DNA from: Hyphomicrobiales bacterium
Lineage (GTDB): Bacteria; Pseudomonadota; Alphaproteobacteria; Rhizobiales; Rhizobiaceae
Reading direction: 5' to 3'
Assembly: GCA_017305935.1 (NCBI GenBank)
Contig: JAFKJU010000026.1
Location: forward strand, 1 to 64,000
Length of the DNA: 64,000 nucleotides
The translations under genes and the position numbers were made by a program. Shown in pieces: positions 53,363-60,501 of this stretch. How positions within the stretch are numbered: the stretch's first letter is position 1; the number at the start of each line of letters is the position of its first letter. A model generated the notes under the pieces. That model ran no database searches. It was not told the origin of the DNA and was given only the letters and a program-made list of their open reading frames with translations.

Positions 53363-53380
53363 TTAAGTTAAATTAAGGTG
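53363..53380 (+). promoter_or_regulatory. Transfer-regulon site 5
   Basis: TTAAGTTAAATTAAGGTG differs from the consensus at one central position pair. It is upstream of the exported protein at 52878-53300 and about 80 nt from the end of the XRE gene. Confidence 0.6.
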
Positions 53381-53457
53381 TCCAGGGAATACAATGGTAA
53401 AGAGTAGACGTGCCAAGAGCGCTATGGGCCTCAAAAGTCTGTTTGCAAACGAGGCGG

Positions 53458-53715
53458 CTAAAGCGGCGCCTTTCCCGTCATCAGTTCCTGGATCGGGATT
53501 TTCAGCTTCTCGCAAATGCGCGAAATCGTGTGCAGCGTTGGGTTCGCGTCACCCTTAAGCATATGATAATAAAATATATATGTGACTTCACAGAGTTTGG
53601 CGAACTCCTCTTTGCCCATGTTGCGCTTTTCCCGCTCGCGCTCCATGACGACGGCAATGTTCTTCAGGATCACCGTCCCAAGCTCGGTCTCGGGTTTCTT
53701 ACGCTTGCTCGTCAT
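53458..53715 (-). CDS. XRE-family transcriptional regulator
   Basis: An 85-residue protein from the ATG at 53715 (MTSKRKKPETELG); a frame opening further upstream would swallow the regulatory site and is rejected. It is a single Cro/CI-type helix-turn-helix: EREKRNMGKEEFAKLCEVTY, then IFYYHMLKGDANPTLHTISR and ICEKLKIPIQELM. The gene is bracketed by copies of the TTAA-N6-TTAA site (53363 and 53722), the second immediately upstream of its own start, as expected for an autoregulated repressor. It is the best candidate in the window for the protein that reads all six sites. Confidence 0.8.
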   Translation of the reverse strand: MTSKRKKPETELGTVILKNIAVVMEREREKRNMGKEEFAKLCEVTYIFYYHMLKGDANPTLHTISRICEKLKIPIQELMTGKAPL

Positions 53716-53721
53716 CGTCGC

Positions 53722-53740
53722 ATAAACTATAATTAAGGTG
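53722..53740 (+). promoter_or_regulatory. Transfer-regulon site 6, divergent promoter
   Basis: ATAAACTATAATTAAGGTG lies between the XRE regulator (leftward, 53715) and the TrbM-like gene (rightward, 53768). On the plus strand TATAAT is preceded at 17 nt by TTGCTC, a plausible -35 element, so the site would overlap the -10 region. Confidence 0.65.
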
Positions 53741-53767
53741 CTACAGTGTTGGGTGAGAGAACTGCCG

Positions 53768-54277
53768 ATGTTTGCAAATGCCACATCTATCTATGTCGTC
53801 GTCGGGATGCTGATGACGACCGCCGCGCTGCCATCCGCCGCTACGGCCAGCGAATGGGGTTGCGAGGTTCTGCTTTGTGCCTCGTCGTCCAATCCCTCGT
53901 GGAGAGGCGTCCCCGCGTGCCATCCGCCGATGAACCGGCTGATCTCCGCGATGAAGAAGCCGGGCTTCGACTGGCCAACCTGCCCGGAAGGCGGGACGGG
54001 AGAGCCGGGCTACCAGAGGTATGCGGAATGCCCGGAGGGATATCAGGTCGGAAGCAGCAGGGACCGCAACGGCTTCGCCGGATCGGGCGATCTTTGCGTC
54101 AAGACAGTCAACGTTTGCCAGAGCAATACGCACGGTCTCTATAACTCTGATCGGCAGCGGAGCTGCATACAAACGGTCTCCATTTCCCGACCGCTCAGGT
54201 CAGAGCCTTATTTCTTCGACATCAAAAATGACACCTCTGGCCAAACCGAGCGGCATTGGTTCGAACTGCACAAATAG
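53768..54277 (+). CDS. TrbM/KikA-like conjugal transfer protein
   Basis: A 169-residue exported protein from the ATG at 53768, with GAGAG upstream; a GTG at 53738 is less likely. The signal peptide (about 27 residues, ending ATA) is followed by CEVLLCASSSNPSWRGVPAC, HPPMNRLISAMKKPG and a cysteine-rich remainder. This pattern (CExxLC...C.PP..R) is that of the TrbM/KikA/MpfK family of transfer proteins. It is controlled by the divergent site at 53722 and followed by ssb, so it supports a transfer function for the region. Confidence 0.65.
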   Translation: MFANATSIYVVVGMLMTTAALPSAATASEWGCEVLLCASSSNPSWRGVPACHPPMNRLISAMKKPGFDWPTCPEGGTGEPGYQRYAECPEGYQVGSSRDRNGFAGSGDLCVKTVNVCQSNTHGLYNSDRQRSCIQTVSISRPLRSEPYFFDIKNDTSGQTERHWFELHK

Positions 54278-54310
54278 ACGCTTTTGAGCGGTTAAGGAAG
54301 GTTTAAATCC

Positions 54311-54628
54311 ATGCGAAGTGTAAACCGCCACACGCTTCTCGGCCATGTCGGGAACATCATAACACTTAAAAATGTGCTGAAAGTGAACATCGCCACCGAC
54401 CGGGAATGGGTTGCCGATGGAGAGCGGAAATCCGCACCGGAGTGGGTGCAGGTGACGATCCTCGACAAGAAGCAGGCCGAATGGATCGAGAAGAACGTGG
54501 CGCGCGGCGACCTTGTCTATGTCGAGTCCCGGATCTCGAATTCCAGCTACGAACGCGAGGGGGAGCAGGTCTATACCACCGACGTCATTGCCCAGCTTTT
54601 CAATCTCGTCTCGAAAAAGGTGGCGTGA
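54311..54628 (+). CDS. ssb: Plasmid single-stranded DNA-binding protein
   Basis: A 105-residue OB-fold protein of the SSB family: LLGHVGNIITLKNVLKVNIA, WVQVTILDKKQAEWIEKNVA and RGDLVYVESRISNSSYEREG. It is shorter than chromosomal SSB and lacks the acidic DDIPF-type tail that recruits partner proteins. Such SSBs are common in the first-transferred region of conjugative plasmids. It overlaps or abuts the nuclease-like gene. Confidence 0.85.
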   Translation: MRSVNRHTLLGHVGNIITLKNVLKVNIATDREWVADGERKSAPEWVQVTILDKKQAEWIEKNVARGDLVYVESRISNSSYEREGEQVYTTDVIAQLFNLVSKKVA

Positions 54629-54629
54629 C

Positions 54630-55073
54630 ATTCGCGCGCACGTCGTCATCATTGTGTCTGCCTGCCTGGCGCCAAGCGCCGGCACGGCCGCCGAGAACCG
54701 CCACGTCTCGGTTTCCGCCTTTCTCTGCGAACAGGCATCATGCAGCCCGGTCACCCTTCTTGTCTGGGATGGCGACAGTTTCATCCTGCGCGACGAGCGC
54801 GGGGGGCGCGAAAAAATCCGTATCGAAAACATCGATGCGCCTGAGATCGACGGGCGATGCGCCGCCGAGCGCGCTGCGGCCGTCAAGGCGAAAAGCGAAC
54901 TGGCGCGGTTGCTTGCGGGACATCGGATCAAGCTGGTGAGGAGCAAGCTCGATCGGTACGGGCGCCAGTTGGCGCGCGTGGTCTCCGACGAAGGCGACGT
55001 CGGTGAGCGTCTGGTTGAGCAGGACCTCGCGCGCCGTTGGGATAGCTGGCGCGCGTCCTGGTGCCGAAGCTGA
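54630..55073 (+). CDS. Exported thermonuclease-like (SNase) protein
   Basis: About 147 residues of SNase fold: VTLLVWDGDSFILRDERGGR, EKIRIENIDAPEIDGRCAAE and LVRSKLDRYGRQLARVVSDE. The catalytic layout of SNase (D-G-D, R..IDAPE, and D.YGR) is present. The start is uncertain. An in-frame ATT at 54630, 9 nt after AAGG, would give a basic-then-hydrophobic signal peptide (RAHVVIIVSACLAPSAGTAA). The next orthodox start (GTG 54654) cuts into that peptide, and the ATG at 54513 overlaps ssb by 116 nt. The C-terminus ends in WRASWCRS. It probably cleaves nucleic acid outside the cytoplasm. Confidence 0.7.
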   Translation: MRAHVVIIVSACLAPSAGTAAENRHVSVSAFLCEQASCSPVTLLVWDGDSFILRDERGGREKIRIENIDAPEIDGRCAAERAAAVKAKSELARLLAGHRIKLVRSKLDRYGRQLARVVSDEGDVGERLVEQDLARRWDSWRASWCRS

Positions 55074-55382
55074 CCATGATCGGTCGCGCGTGCTGCGGCG
55101 GATCTGCCGACGCCGATGGGCTTCGATTGTCGGTAATGTAAAGGAGATGAGAACTGTCGCAACGTTCGCGCGGCATATCCTGGCTCCGACGGGGGCGTCC
55201 CAATCCCGCTCTTCTGGGATGGCGGCCTGGCCCGATCCGGTGCTCGTGCGATCAACCCGCGAGGGGTCCGCTAGCGAGCTGCGGCCGCTTCGGCATGCGC
55301 CTTCGCGGTGATCGCGCCCCGGCCCGGGCCAATCATGGCGCCATCGAGCGGGAATTGGCCCGCTCCCCGATGGAGCCTCACG
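55074..55382. other. Intergenic region with nested palindromes
   Basis: No convincing gene lies in this 309-nt gap. At its right end a 9-bp inverted repeat (CGGGCCAAT 55325-55333 / ATTGGCCCG 55354-55362) encloses the 10-bp palindrome ATGGCGCCAT (55335-55344). It is directly followed by GCTCC/GGAGC (55362-55376), whose 3' arm is the Shine-Dalgarno of the next gene. A short AAAGGAG-ATG at 55141-55149 opens a 54-codon frame without a recognisable product. Confidence 0.5.
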
Positions 55383-55565
55383 ATGTCGCACGATCTCTCC
55401 CTTGCTCAATCCCACGCCTTCCACCTCGCTCGTACCCTGATGGTCCCCGTGACCCTTTTCCGATCCGCCGGCGAATACGGCGTGCTGCCGAGCGAGGAAC
55501 TCGACGACGCCGACGTCGACGTGATCCACGAGATCGATCCCTTCGACTTCGGACCGGCTCATTGA
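55383..55565 (+). CDS. Small hypothetical plasmid protein
   Basis: A 60-residue acidic protein from the ATG at 55383. It reads MSHDLSLAQSHAFHLARTLM followed by an Asp/Glu-rich end (PSEELDDADVDVIHEIDPFD). The Shine-Dalgarno GGAG is 7 nt upstream, inside a 5-bp hairpin. Its acidity and position near SSB and nuclease genes would suit a DNA-mimic or inhibitor, but this is only a guess. Confidence 0.5.
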   Translation: MSHDLSLAQSHAFHLARTLMVPVTLFRSAGEYGVLPSEELDDADVDVIHEIDPFDFGPAH

Positions 55566-55761
55566 GCCGGCTTCCTTCTGCCGCCGGGTGCCGCATCCAT
55601 GCGGCGCCCGCAAGGGAAGCTGCACCGCGACGGGGCTCGGTGTCCCCTCGCCCCGACCTCCGCGCCCTTGCAGCCGCCGCTTGGTGCGGCCTTGGCGGAA
55701 GTGCTGCGCAAAAAGTGTGGACGAGGAAAGAAGGAGCGGCCGCTGGCGCGGCCGGAGATAA

Positions 55762-56754
55762 ATGAAGAGAGCGAACATCGCGGAACTGAAGGAAAAGGTG
55801 AACTGCGGCGCGCTGCTGGAGCGCGCCGGATTCGCCGTCGACGTCAAGGAGAGCACGCGCCGGGCGGTCAAATACCGCCGCGGCGGCGAGATCGTCATCG
55901 TGACGCATGAGGGAAAGGGATGGTTCGATCCCCTAAGCGACGACAAGGGGGATATCTTCGCGCTCGCGCAACGCCTCGATCATGTCGGCTTTGCCGAGGG
56001 CCTCGAAACCGTCGCGGCCCTCGTCGGTTTCCGGACCAGCGATCCGGTCTGGGAGAAGCCAGCGCGGGAACGGCAGGCTGCGGTGGCACTGGCCGAGCAG
56101 TGGAGAGCGAGACGAACGCCCTGGCGCGGATCCGCGACCTGGCGCTATCTCGCTTCGTCTCGCTTCTTGCCCTCGACCGTCCTGCAACGGGCAATCGGGG
56201 CCGACCGGCTGCGCGAGGGACCGTACGGCAGCATGTGGGCGGCACACACGGATGATGCCGGCATCGTCTGCGGATGGGAGGAGCGCGGTCCGGAATGGCG
56301 GGGATTTTCGACAGGCGGTTCGAAGACCCTCTTCCGCCTCGGCAGGCCCGACGCGCTGCGGATATGCGTCACGGAAGCGGCGATCGACGCCATGAGCCTC
56401 GCGGCCTTCGAAGGGCTTCGCGACGGTTCGCTCTACCTCAGCACCGGCGGGGGATGGTCTCCCCTCACTGACGCCGCGTTGCGCGCTCTCGCAGCGCGGC
56501 CCGGCGTCATGCTGGTTGCCGCGACCGACGCGAACGATCAGGGCCAAACCTATGCGGAGCGCCTGCGACTGCTCGCGGAGAGCACTGACTGCGCATGGCA
56601 GCGGCTCCGGCCGACGGCCGACGACTGGAATGAGGCGCTGCAGCAGAAGGGGAAGGAGGAGAGGGAAAGAAGGGAAGAATGGAAAAAGAGGAGGCCTGCC
56701 GCATGCGCGCCGCCCGCGTCAAGGGAGGCTTCGCCCGGCAGAGCCGGCCCTTGA
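55762..56754 (+). CDS. Toprim-domain (DUF3991-type) primase-like protein
   Basis: A 330-residue protein. The N-terminal 90 residues (KVNCGALLERAGFAVDVKES; GWFDPLSDDKGDIFALAQRL) match the DUF3991 domain that precedes Toprim domains on plasmids. The Toprim-like part has RICVTEAAIDAMSLAAFEGL, with the conserved Glu, and VMLVAATDANDQGQTYAERL, with Asp-x-Asn in place of the usual DxD. The C-terminal 30 residues are charged. It probably acts on DNA in plasmid replication or establishment. Confidence 0.75.
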   Translation: MKRANIAELKEKVNCGALLERAGFAVDVKESTRRAVKYRRGGEIVIVTHEGKGWFDPLSDDKGDIFALAQRLDHVGFAEGLETVAALVGFRTSDPVWEKPARERQAAVALAEQWRARRTPWRGSATWRYLASSRFLPSTVLQRAIGADRLREGPYGSMWAAHTDDAGIVCGWEERGPEWRGFSTGGSKTLFRLGRPDALRICVTEAAIDAMSLAAFEGLRDGSLYLSTGGGWSPLTDAALRALAARPGVMLVAATDANDQGQTYAERLRLLAESTDCAWQRLRPTADDWNEALQQKGKEERERREEWKKRRPAACAPPASREASPGRAGP

Positions 56755-56860
56755 CCCGGCCGATCGCGATGCCGGCGGCGCGGAAGGGGTAACAAAGGAC
56801 TGAACAAGAAGGCAGGTCGAAAAGGCTGTGCCGCGCTTCGGTCCGACAACCCCGAAGGAG
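56699..56860 (+). repeat. Intergenic leader repeat, copy 1
   Basis: Begins at CGCATGCGCG and contains GTCAAGGG...CCCTTGAC (a hairpin), then a block ending in AAGAAGGCAGG-TCG. The second copy is at 60279-60420. It overlaps the last codons of the Toprim gene and forms the leader of the 56867 gene. Confidence 0.6.
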
Positions 56861-56866
56861 CCGCAC

Positions 56867-57472
56867 ATGACCACCGCATCCGCTATCCGCAAGGTTTTCC
56901 AGGGCGTCGCCGATCGCCACCAGATGTATCGCATGTTCGACCGCCATGCCGGGCGCACGAAGCGCCACGCCGATGATGCAACGACCCTCTATGCCGGCGA
57001 GTTTTTCGAGATCGGCGATGTCGAGCATGACTACATGTTCGCCGTGGAGGCTCCGCTGTGGATCCGCGGCTCGATGTTCGCGCTCCGCCAGTTCCTGACC
57101 GGCTCGGTGACCTCGGTCTTCTTCGCCCTGCGCATCGACGACGCCATCCGCTACTTTCACGGTTATTGCGATCTTTCCGACGAAGGGTCGGTCGAGCGGA
57201 TGCGTCTCGCCATCATCGAGCGCGAAAGCCGGCCGGTCCGGGCGATGACACGCGAGGAACGTCTTGAGCACATCTGGAGCAGCACCGCAGAACCCTATCG
57301 TGGCTACGCGGACCATCGCTGGCCCTACGCGTCGCGCGGCAAGCGCACTGTGCTCTTCTTCGGTGGCAAGCTGGGCAGCGTCCCGAGATTGCTTGAATCT
57401 CTCACAGACGAGGAGGTGGCCGCCAAGCTGCCCGTGCATTTGCGCTACCTGCCCGACGCGGCTGCGGCGTGA
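56867..57472 (+). CDS. Hypothetical protein (plasmid accessory)
   Basis: A 201-residue soluble protein from the ATG at 56867, with GAAGGAG 6 nt upstream. It has no recognised domain; notable segments are TTLYAGEFFEIGDVEHDYMF and VEAPLWIRGSMFALRQFLTG. No signal peptide, no membrane span. It is preceded by the leader repeat and followed 11 nt later by the 57484 gene. Function unknown. Confidence 0.6.
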   Translation: MTTASAIRKVFQGVADRHQMYRMFDRHAGRTKRHADDATTLYAGEFFEIGDVEHDYMFAVEAPLWIRGSMFALRQFLTGSVTSVFFALRIDDAIRYFHGYCDLSDEGSVERMRLAIIERESRPVRAMTREERLEHIWSSTAEPYRGYADHRWPYASRGKRTVLFFGGKLGSVPRLLESLTDEEVAAKLPVHLRYLPDAAAA

Positions 57473-57483
57473 CGGAGGCAACG

Positions 57484-58167
57484 ATGGCAGAGTACCGTTT
57501 TCCGACCGTGGTGACGCCGGAGATTCCTTCCGCCGACATGACACCGCTTGAGGCGCTGATCCTGTCCACCGCTTTCGATGAAACGCCTGCAGCCGGCGGT
57601 TCGTACTTCCATGCGCGGTTTGGTCCGAGCGACATCCTGACGATCGATGCTCAGACCGTGCGCCGCGCGCTTGAAGCGTCGGCCGGTATCGAGAGCCCCG
57701 TCCTTGAACACGTCACATCGCTCATCGAGGAACTTGATGCGCAGGGAGACGATGTCCCCGATGACCTGGACATCGATGTGAGCGATGGCGGTCATGGATG
57801 GGTCGAAATCCTGGAGGCAGTCGTCGCCCGGTCGAAAACGATCGACGAGATCGTGGTCACGGCAGCGTTTACCTGCAGCAAGATGCGGCCGAACGGCTTT
57901 GGCGGCAGTGTGATGCGGATTTCCAAGGAGCGCACGCAGTACGCATCTACGCACGATATGCTCCACACCATGCGCACGGATGCGACGATGCCGACCGACG
58001 GCGGGCATGAGATCCGCGGTCGCCTCGAAGCCATCGCCGCAGAGGCTGGCTGGGATAGTTTCACCCTTCTGCTGCTGATCGCCCGCTGGCTCGAAAGCTC
58101 CGGTTCCGGCGAAAGGCTCATCCGCCATCTCGACGAGATCGCAACGGCTGAGGATGCGCCCGAATAG
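57484..58167 (+). CDS. Hypothetical protein, paralogue of the next gene
   Basis: A 227-residue acidic, soluble protein from the ATG at 57484, with GGAGG 6 nt upstream. The N-terminus (VVTPEIPSADMTPLEALILS) and a central block (GHGWVEILEAVVARSKTIDE; MRPNGFGGSVMRIS) recur in the 58251 protein, showing an old tandem duplication. No known domain. Part of a string of unknown genes between the Toprim gene and the methylase-helicase. Confidence 0.65.
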   Translation: MAEYRFPTVVTPEIPSADMTPLEALILSTAFDETPAAGGSYFHARFGPSDILTIDAQTVRRALEASAGIESPVLEHVTSLIEELDAQGDDVPDDLDIDVSDGGHGWVEILEAVVARSKTIDEIVVTAAFTCSKMRPNGFGGSVMRISKERTQYASTHDMLHTMRTDATMPTDGGHEIRGRLEAIAAEAGWDSFTLLLLIARWLESSGSGERLIRHLDEIATAEDAPE

Positions 58168-58250
58168 GCGCTTCCACCTTCACCACCCCTGTATCCATTC
58201 CCCCGCCCGGCCATCGCGCCGGGTTCTTCACTTTCCGGAAGGAGAATCTC

Positions 58251-59324
58251 ATGGACCACCTCGAAACCACCGTCGTCATCACGCCGGCGATCCCGTTCGA
58301 CGACATGACGCCGCTCGAACGGCTTGTGCTCTCGCATGTCTTCGACGCCGATGTGACCCATGACGGTCTGCAACTCTTTAGTGATCGTGGCGCGGCGAAC
58401 GTGCTGCAATTTTCGACCACTGAAGTCGCGACGGCCTATGCGGCATCGTCGGCAATGTCGGACAGCGACCTGAACCGGATCGTCGCGCGATACTGGACCG
58501 ACGCGGACGGGGCAGGGGAAACGGTCGAAATCCCCATGTTCGGCATGTCGTGGGAGTCCGTCCTGATGAACATCGTGGCGCGCTCCAGCATCCTCACCGA
58601 AATCAGGGTGCTGGAGTGGTATCGGCATCCTTCACAGAGGCCGGACAGTTTCGGCGCGAATGTCATTCTGATCACTGCGAATGCCGTCGTCGGCATAGAC
58701 AGCGACGATCTGCTGGAGCAGATGCGCGCCGAGACCGAGACGCGGTGGTCGGCCGAAACCTTCAGGCGGTCGACTGGCGTCCCTGATCCTGCCGGCGCCA
58801 ATCCCGCCGTGGACCGGATGCGCCAGGTCATCGACCCACGGCGCGATGCTAGGCTTCCGAGGGAGAACTCCGCTCTTGTTTCACGCGAGCAGGATTCCCG
58901 AGCCGGGTTCATCCGCTTCATCGAGTCCTTCGGCGCGCCCGTCCCTGTCGTGGCCTCGGCGGATGAGCGCTGGCAGGAGACAGTGCTCTTTTGCTGGGAA
59001 GCAATGAAGCATTTCCAAAGCTGCCTCATGAACGATCGGCCCATCGTACCGAGCGTCTATGCGATGCTTGAGGTCTGGGCCGTGGTCGGCTCGCTTCAGA
59101 TGCGCCGCTGGGCCATGCCCGTGGCGGATCTCGCTCTGCGGATCCACGACCATCTGGGCGAGCAGCTGATCAACCCACCGTCGCCCTTTGACCTCGACTT
59201 CGTGCCGGCTGTCATCGAGGTCCTGAGCTGGACGCAGAACGGCCCCGAGCTTCCGGGTTCGATCGAGGAGACGGCCGTCAAGGTCCTCGCCAAACTGGTG
59301 GATTATCGGGAGAAGCGTCGATGA
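58251..59324 (+). CDS. Hypothetical protein, paralogue of the previous gene
   Basis: A 357-residue protein with AAGGAG 6 nt before the ATG. Its first 170 residues align with the 57484 product (VVITPAIPFDDMTPLERLVL; FGMSWESVLMNIVARSSILT; RPDSFGANVILITANAVVGI). The C-terminal 190 residues are an extra, mostly helical domain absent from the shorter paralogue. It overlaps the next gene by 4 nt (ATGA). Function unknown. Confidence 0.65.
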   Translation: MDHLETTVVITPAIPFDDMTPLERLVLSHVFDADVTHDGLQLFSDRGAANVLQFSTTEVATAYAASSAMSDSDLNRIVARYWTDADGAGETVEIPMFGMSWESVLMNIVARSSILTEIRVLEWYRHPSQRPDSFGANVILITANAVVGIDSDDLLEQMRAETETRWSAETFRRSTGVPDPAGANPAVDRMRQVIDPRRDARLPRENSALVSREQDSRAGFIRFIESFGAPVPVVASADERWQETVLFCWEAMKHFQSCLMNDRPIVPSVYAMLEVWAVVGSLQMRRWAMPVADLALRIHDHLGEQLINPPSPFDLDFVPAVIEVLSWTQNGPELPGSIEETAVKVLAKLVDYREKRR

Positions 59325-60256
59325 GCTACCGCGTTTCATGGGACATCGACATCAATGACGCAGCCTCTCCGCTTGACGCGGCTCGCAAGGCGCACGAGAT
59401 CGTCCGCCGGAGGGGCACGTCCGCCAACGTCTATAATGTCGAGGCACCGGACGGCGTAGTCACCGTCGTCGATCTGGAGGCGGCCAACGGCCCGAAGGCA
59501 CCAGACCCCGCGCCGTCGCTTCAGGAGGTACTTGCGGCGGCTGAGAGCTTTATCTCCGGTTTCGAAGGCGATGAGGTGCAGGAGGGCGTTGATCAGCTGC
59601 TTGCCGATATCCGGGCCGCAATGCGTGGCCGCACCGATCGGCAGATTGTCGACGAAACCAACGCGCTTGCTCGCTACATGATGGCCGAGCTTGTTGGCAC
59701 CGGCTACCAGGTGGCGGACACCTGGAGGTTCCACGAGGAGACCGATCCGAGAAGCCGGAAGGCGTGGAAACATGCTGTGGCGATCATGGAAATGATCACC
59801 TTCACCGATGCGGAGGACGCCCTCTCCAACCTCGATCCGGCCGCGCAGGATCTGGAAGACACTTTTGCCGGCCGCGTCAACTATGCGGCGACGGTGATTG
59901 CCCGGAAGGGTGGACAGACCCAGATTTTCGATTGCCCCGATGAATCCGGAGTCGCTGAAAGTGAGAGAAAAATAGTCACATTGACTTTCGTGCCTGAGGC
60001 CTGGGTGAACGACTACGCGGTCGTCGTCGATCCAGAAGGCCGATGTGAATGGCCCGTTTTGCGAAAGCTCTTCCTCGAAAAATTCTCGACGGAGAATGAA
60101 TGGAACGAACGCCATCAGGATAGGGACGACATGCGCTTTGAAGGCGCGGCGCCGGCCTGGGTCCGCTCTTGGGCAGGTCCTTTTGAAGTTGAATTAGTCG
60201 ATGACCCGGCGTCGGTTTGGCCCGCTCTCGAAATCGGTAGTTCCAAAGGAAATTAA
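59321..60256 (+). CDS. Hypothetical protein upstream of methylase-helicase
   Basis: A 311-residue soluble protein, translationally coupled to the 58251 gene. The first 60 residues (VSWDIDINDAASPLDAARKA, then HEIVRRRGTSANVYNVEAPD) resemble the short domain found in rhizobial plasmid proteins of unknown role. The rest shows LADIRAAMRGRTDRQIVDET and a conserved-looking PAWVRSWAGPFEVELVD end. No catalytic motif is evident. Confidence 0.6.
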   Translation: MSYRVSWDIDINDAASPLDAARKAHEIVRRRGTSANVYNVEAPDGVVTVVDLEAANGPKAPDPAPSLQEVLAAAESFISGFEGDEVQEGVDQLLADIRAAMRGRTDRQIVDETNALARYMMAELVGTGYQVADTWRFHEETDPRSRKAWKHAVAIMEMITFTDAEDALSNLDPAAQDLEDTFAGRVNYAATVIARKGGQTQIFDCPDESGVAESERKIVTLTFVPEAWVNDYAVVVDPEGRCEWPVLRKLFLEKFSTENEWNERHQDRDDMRFEGAAPAWVRSWAGPFEVELVDDPASVWPALEIGSSKGN

Positions 60257-60278
60257 ATCAGAAAATCAGGGTCTATCC

Positions 60279-60420
60279 CGCATGCGCGTCCGGCCCGTCA
60301 AGGGCAGGCGCTGCCGCTAACGCGGCCCTTGACCGGCCGCCCACGATGCGGTCTGCGGACCGTGTACGAACGGGTCTGAAGAAGGCAGGACGTCGCTCCG
60401 CCTCAGACCCGAGAAACCCC
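60279..60420 (+). repeat. Intergenic leader repeat, copy 2
   Basis: Repeats the layout of 56699-56860: CGCATGCGCG, GTCAAGGG...GGCCCTTGACC (hairpin), CGATGCGG and GAAGAAGGCAGG. It lies in the 245-nt gap before the methylase-helicase gene, ahead of a GC-rich leader and an AAGGAG ribosome-binding site. Confidence 0.6.
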
Positions 60421-60501
60421 TCGTCCCCTCGCAAACGCCCTCCCCTGCCGGAACCCCTTTCCGCGGGACGACGGCGCGCGCCCGCTCACAAGGAGATCTC
60501 G

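Noticed and set aside
53395-53553. A 52-codon plus-strand frame starting just after regulon site 5
   Set aside because: No ribosome-binding site and most of it overlaps the XRE gene on the other strand; too weak to call.
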